Shown in pieces: positions 14,506 through 16,833 of a DNA stretch of 16,833 bases. Positions within the stretch are counted from its first letter, which is position 1. Each line of letters begins with the position of its first letter. The notes beneath the pieces were generated by a model, which saw nothing but the letters and a program-made list of their open reading frames with translations, was not told where the DNA came from and did not search any database. The DNA is from Roseicyclus sp965662675 (lineage in GTDB: Bacteria > Pseudomonadota > Alphaproteobacteria > Rhodobacterales > Rhodobacteraceae): contig NZ_CBFIIK010000053.1 of the NCBI RefSeq assembly GCF_965662675.1, positions 1 through 16,833 on the forward strand. The letters are read 5' to 3'. A program made the position numbers and the translations under genes.

Positions 14506-16539
14506 TCATGATAGCAGCGGTGCCGCAAGATCGTCGCGATGACACCAAATGGTATGGCCTGCCGCAAAGGTTTTGGGCGGTGGCGCTGTCTGGTCACAAA
14601 TTGCGCCGAGGCGCTTGGGACAGCGCCGCTGAAACGGGCAGCCACGGGCGGGTGGGCTCAGTTCGACGACATCGCTGGCTGAAAGCGATGGCACAAAATC
14701 CGGGTCTGGTTCCAACACCGCGCCGAGCAAAACCTCGGTATAGGGGTGGGCAGTGGGACCGTAGACATCGACAGTTGGGCCGATCTCGCAAAGGCGGCCC
14801 TGGTAAAGCACGGCAACCCGATCCGACAACGCCTTGACCACGGCAAGATCGTGACTGACGAAGATGTAGCTTGTTCCGTTATCGCGCCGCAGATCATCGA
14901 GCAGTTCAAGAACCGCCGCCTGCACGGATACATCCAAGGCCGATGTGATTTCGTCGCACAACACAAGCTCCGGCTGGGCCGCAAAAGCGCGGGCAACCGC
15001 GACACGCTGTTTCTCGCCGCCTGAAAGCTGGCTTGGAAGCCGGTCAAGATAATGCGCACCTAGCCGCACCTGTTCCAAGAGAGCCGTTGTGCGCGCAATC
15101 AGTGCTTGGCCACTAAGACCGAAATAGAGCTTGAGCGGCTGGGCCAGAATTTGCGCGATGGTTTGGCGTGGGTTCAAGCTTTCGTCGGGATTTTGAAAGA
15201 TCAGTTGCACATCTCGCAAATGCTTTGGGCTGCGATCCTCGACACGCGGTGGCAAATGATCTTGCCCCCTGAGCGCGATCTGCCCGTGCAGCGGCGGCAA
15301 GAGCCCGGCGATAGACTTCAAGATCGTCGATTTGCCCGAGCCGCTTTCTCCCACCAGCCCCAAGGTCTCGCCCTGCCGAAGAACGATATCGATGCCCTCG
15401 ACAGTGGCGACTTTGGCAAGTTCGCGGCCGGTAAGCCGCTCAAGCAACCCCGAACGGGCATAGGAAATCGCAAGATCCCCCAATGAAAGAGATAGCTCGG
15501 CGGGAAGTTGCCGCTGTTGTGCATTCCGCTCACCGCTTAGCGGAATGCTACGCACCTGTTGTGGCAAGTGACAGCGTGTCTTTGCCCCATCGTCCAAGGT
15601 TGACAGCTCGGGCCGTTCAGCCACGCAGCGCTCCGTTGCGATCGCGCAGCGCGCCACAAAGGCACAGCCATCCCCTGCCCCGCCCGGCGGCGGTGGCCGT
15701 CCATCAAGCGCGCGCGGCAAGCAGGCATCCGAAAGTTTCGGGATCGAGGCCAATAGCCCCCGTGCATAGGGATGGCCGGGGTCGCGCAACACCTGCGCAG
15801 CGGACCCTTCCAATACCACTTCGCCGGCGTACATCACCGCCACGCGGTCGCAAACACGCGCGATCGCGCCCAGATCGTGACTGACATAGACCATAGCCAT
15901 GCCCGTCTCTCGCGCCAGATCGCGCAAAAGCTCGAGGATATGTGCTTGCGTCGTGACATCGAGACCGGTTGTGGGCTCATCGAGTAACAGCGCTTCAGGC
16001 TCGCCCGCCAGCGCCATCGCGATGGCGACACGCTGTTGCTGTCCACCCGATAGTTCGTGCGGGTAGCGGCGGGCGATGCTGCTGGGGTCTGGCAACCTCA
16101 CCTGCGTGAGCAACTCCAGAACACGCGCGGCATGCTGCGCCTCGGGAAGCGCGCTATGCAGACGCAGCGCCTCGCTGATCTGGGCCCCGACGCGCAGATT
16201 GGGCGTCAGGGATTGGCCCGAATTCTGCGGGATCAGCGCCAAACGCCCGCCGCGCACTTTCTCAAGCGATCGGCGATCTTGCGCAAACATATCAATACCC
16301 GCAAAATCCACGCGCCCCCCAAGAACGTTCAGGCCTTTCTTCAGGTAGCCCATCATCGCCAGCGCAAGCGTGCTTTTCCCCGAGCCACTTTCACCGACCA
16401 ACCCAATGCTTTCACCGGCCCCCACTGACAGCGTAATATCGCGCAGCACGGGCAGCCATGCGCCCGCACGGCTACGAAAGCCGACGCTCAGCCCATCGAC
16501 CGCAATGCTCGGGCCGTTTGACTTGCATGTTGAGGTCAT
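14506..16539 (-). CDS. Fused double ATPase subunit of a peptide/nickel-type ABC importer (DppD-DppF fusion)
   Basis: This 677-residue protein holds two complete ABC domains, equivalent to DppD/OppD and DppF/OppF joined end to end as in GsiA-type proteins. First half: Walker A GESGSGKS at 49-56, signature LSGGQ at 163-167, Walker B LLLDEP at 184-189, His-loop VSHD near 219-222. Second half: Walker A at 397-404, signature LSGGE at 505-509, Walker B LVLCDE with ITSALD near 525-535. Each half ends with an oligopeptide-type C-terminal extension with four cysteines (292, 298, 305, 323 and 634, 640, 648, 666), a pattern that binds an iron-sulfur cluster in some DppD proteins. It powers import of peptides or related compounds. 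The ATG at 16539 overlaps the permease stop by ATGA and is preceded by AGAAGG. Confidence 0.94.
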   Translation of the reverse strand: MTSTCKSNGPSIAVDGLSVGFRSRAGAWLPVLRDITLSVGAGESIGLVGESGSGKSTLALAMMGYLKKGLNVLGGRVDFAGIDMFAQDRRSLEKVRGGRLALIPQNSGQSLTPNLRVGAQISEALRLHSALPEAQHAARVLELLTQVRLPDPSSIARRYPHELSGGQQQRVAIAMALAGEPEALLLDEPTTGLDVTTQAHILELLRDLARETGMAMVYVSHDLGAIARVCDRVAVMYAGEVVLEGSAAQVLRDPGHPYARGLLASIPKLSDACLPRALDGRPPPPGGAGDGCAFVARCAIATERCVAERPELSTLDDGAKTRCHLPQQVRSIPLSGERNAQQRQLPAELSLSLGDLAISYARSGLLERLTGRELAKVATVEGIDIVLRQGETLGLVGESGSGKSTILKSIAGLLPPLHGQIALRGQDHLPPRVEDRSPKHLRDVQLIFQNPDESLNPRQTIAQILAQPLKLYFGLSGQALIARTTALLEQVRLGAHYLDRLPSQLSGGEKQRVAVARAFAAQPELVLCDEITSALDVSVQAAVLELLDDLRRDNGTSYIFVSHDLAVVKALSDRVAVLYQGRLCEIGPTVDVYGPTAHPYTEVLLGAVLEPDPDFVPSLSASDVVELSPPARGCPFQRRCPKRLGAICDQTAPPPKTFAAGHTIWCHRDDLAAPLLS
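15521..15548. repeat. Perfect 10-bp inverted repeat in the interdomain linker of the fused ATPase
   Basis: GCATTCCGCT at 15521-15530 pairs perfectly with AGCGGAATGC at 15539-15548 around an 8-base loop. It lies inside the coding sequence exactly in the linker between the two ABC domains (about residues 331-340). There is no T tract on the coding strand, so a terminator function is not indicated. Confidence 0.75.
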
Positions 16540-16833
16540 ACCGGAGCCTTCTGCGCGCGATCGATGCCAAGCGCCTTGGCGAGGGCATCGGCACTCAAAT
16601 TGATCCCGATAATCAGCGACGACAGTCCGATCATTGGTGCGATGACACCCCAAGGCGAAAACGACATGAAACCGCGCGCATCTGCAATCATCAGCCCCCA
16701 ATCAGGCGTGGGTGGCGATACGCCAAAACCCAGAAAAGACAGAGACGAAAAGGCCAAAAGCATCCAAGACCAGCGCATGGCACCTTCGACAAGCAATGCA
16801 TCGCGCACATTGGGCAGCAATTCTTGCCAGATA
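16536..16833 (-). CDS. ABC transporter permease, DppC-like, C-terminal part (cut by right edge)
   Basis: The frame is open from the right edge to a TGA at 16538-16536 and encodes about 98 residues of a peptide-type ABC permease. The start reads IWQELLPNVRDALLVEGAMRW, typical of the segment after the ATPase-contacting EAA loop, then membrane segments around MLLAFSSLSFLGFGVSPPTPDWGLMI and IAPMIGLSSLIIGINL, and ends GIDRAQKAPV. The SLSFLGFGVSPPTPDWG motif is characteristic of DppC/OppC permeases, which form the inner-membrane channel with DppB. The stop codon overlaps the start of the fused ATPase gene (ATGA), indicating one operon; the remaining transporter genes should lie to the right. Confidence 0.93.
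   Translation of the reverse strand, partial: IWQELLPNVRDALLVEGAMRWSWMLLAFSSLSFLGFGVSPPTPDWGLMIADARGFMSFSPWGVIAPMIGLSSLIIGINLSADALAKALGIDRAQKAPV

Noticed and set aside
13422..14837. 471-codon plus-strand frame
   Set aside because: Antisense to the Ldh2-type dehydrogenase and the fused ATPase gene, both supported by family motifs.

Overview
The window reads as chromosomal DNA of an alphaproteobacterium, most likely of the Rhodobacterales (Rhodobacter/Rhodovulum type). The evidence is high GC with strong G/C third-position bias, and a flagellar gene order sigma-54 activator, fliE, F, G, H, I, J, K. As far as I recall, that order matches the gamma-like fla1 system of Rhodobacter sphaeroides (FleQ/FleT and sigma-54 control) rather than the CtrA-controlled flagella of most alphaproteobacteria. 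No database search was possible, so the lineage is an inference.

Left half (1-8739, all on the minus strand, transcribed right to left): a compact operon for the flagellar base and export machinery. It starts with a FleT-like sigma-54 activator that has a complete AAA+ domain but no C-terminal DNA-binding helix-turn-helix. This overlaps fliE by ATGA and is followed by fliF (MS ring), fliG (rotor switch), fliH, fliI and fliJ (export ATPase complex). A hairpin terminator follows fliJ. A sigma-54 -24/-12 promoter built from the same bases then starts fliK, which runs off the left edge. The terminator 3' arm supplies the -24 element and its T tract is the promoter spacer.

Divergent regulatory region (8740-9050): two back-to-back sigma-54 promoters (minus strand for the fleT-fliEFGHIJ operon, plus strand for the genes to the right). 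Between them lies an AT-rich stretch with a 15-bp perfect palindrome and a 12-bp perfect inverted repeat built from TTGGAA half-sites, a good candidate activator binding region.

Middle (9051-11737, mostly plus strand): a small membrane-anchored protein with two cysteines driven by the sigma-54 promoter, a FliS-type flagellin chaperone, an unknown 164-aa protein, a convergent unknown minus-strand ORF, a gene-poor 330-bp stretch, then a FliT-like small helical protein and a two-helix membrane protein. fliD and flagellin are not present.

Right part (11871-16833, all minus strand): a six-helix voltage-gated potassium channel; the decayed remains of an HD-domain phosphohydrolase gene; and a probable operon of a peptide-type ABC permease (cut by the right edge), a fused double-ATPase subunit and a malate/L-lactate dehydrogenase-family oxidoreductase. 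This part looks metabolic and unrelated to motility.
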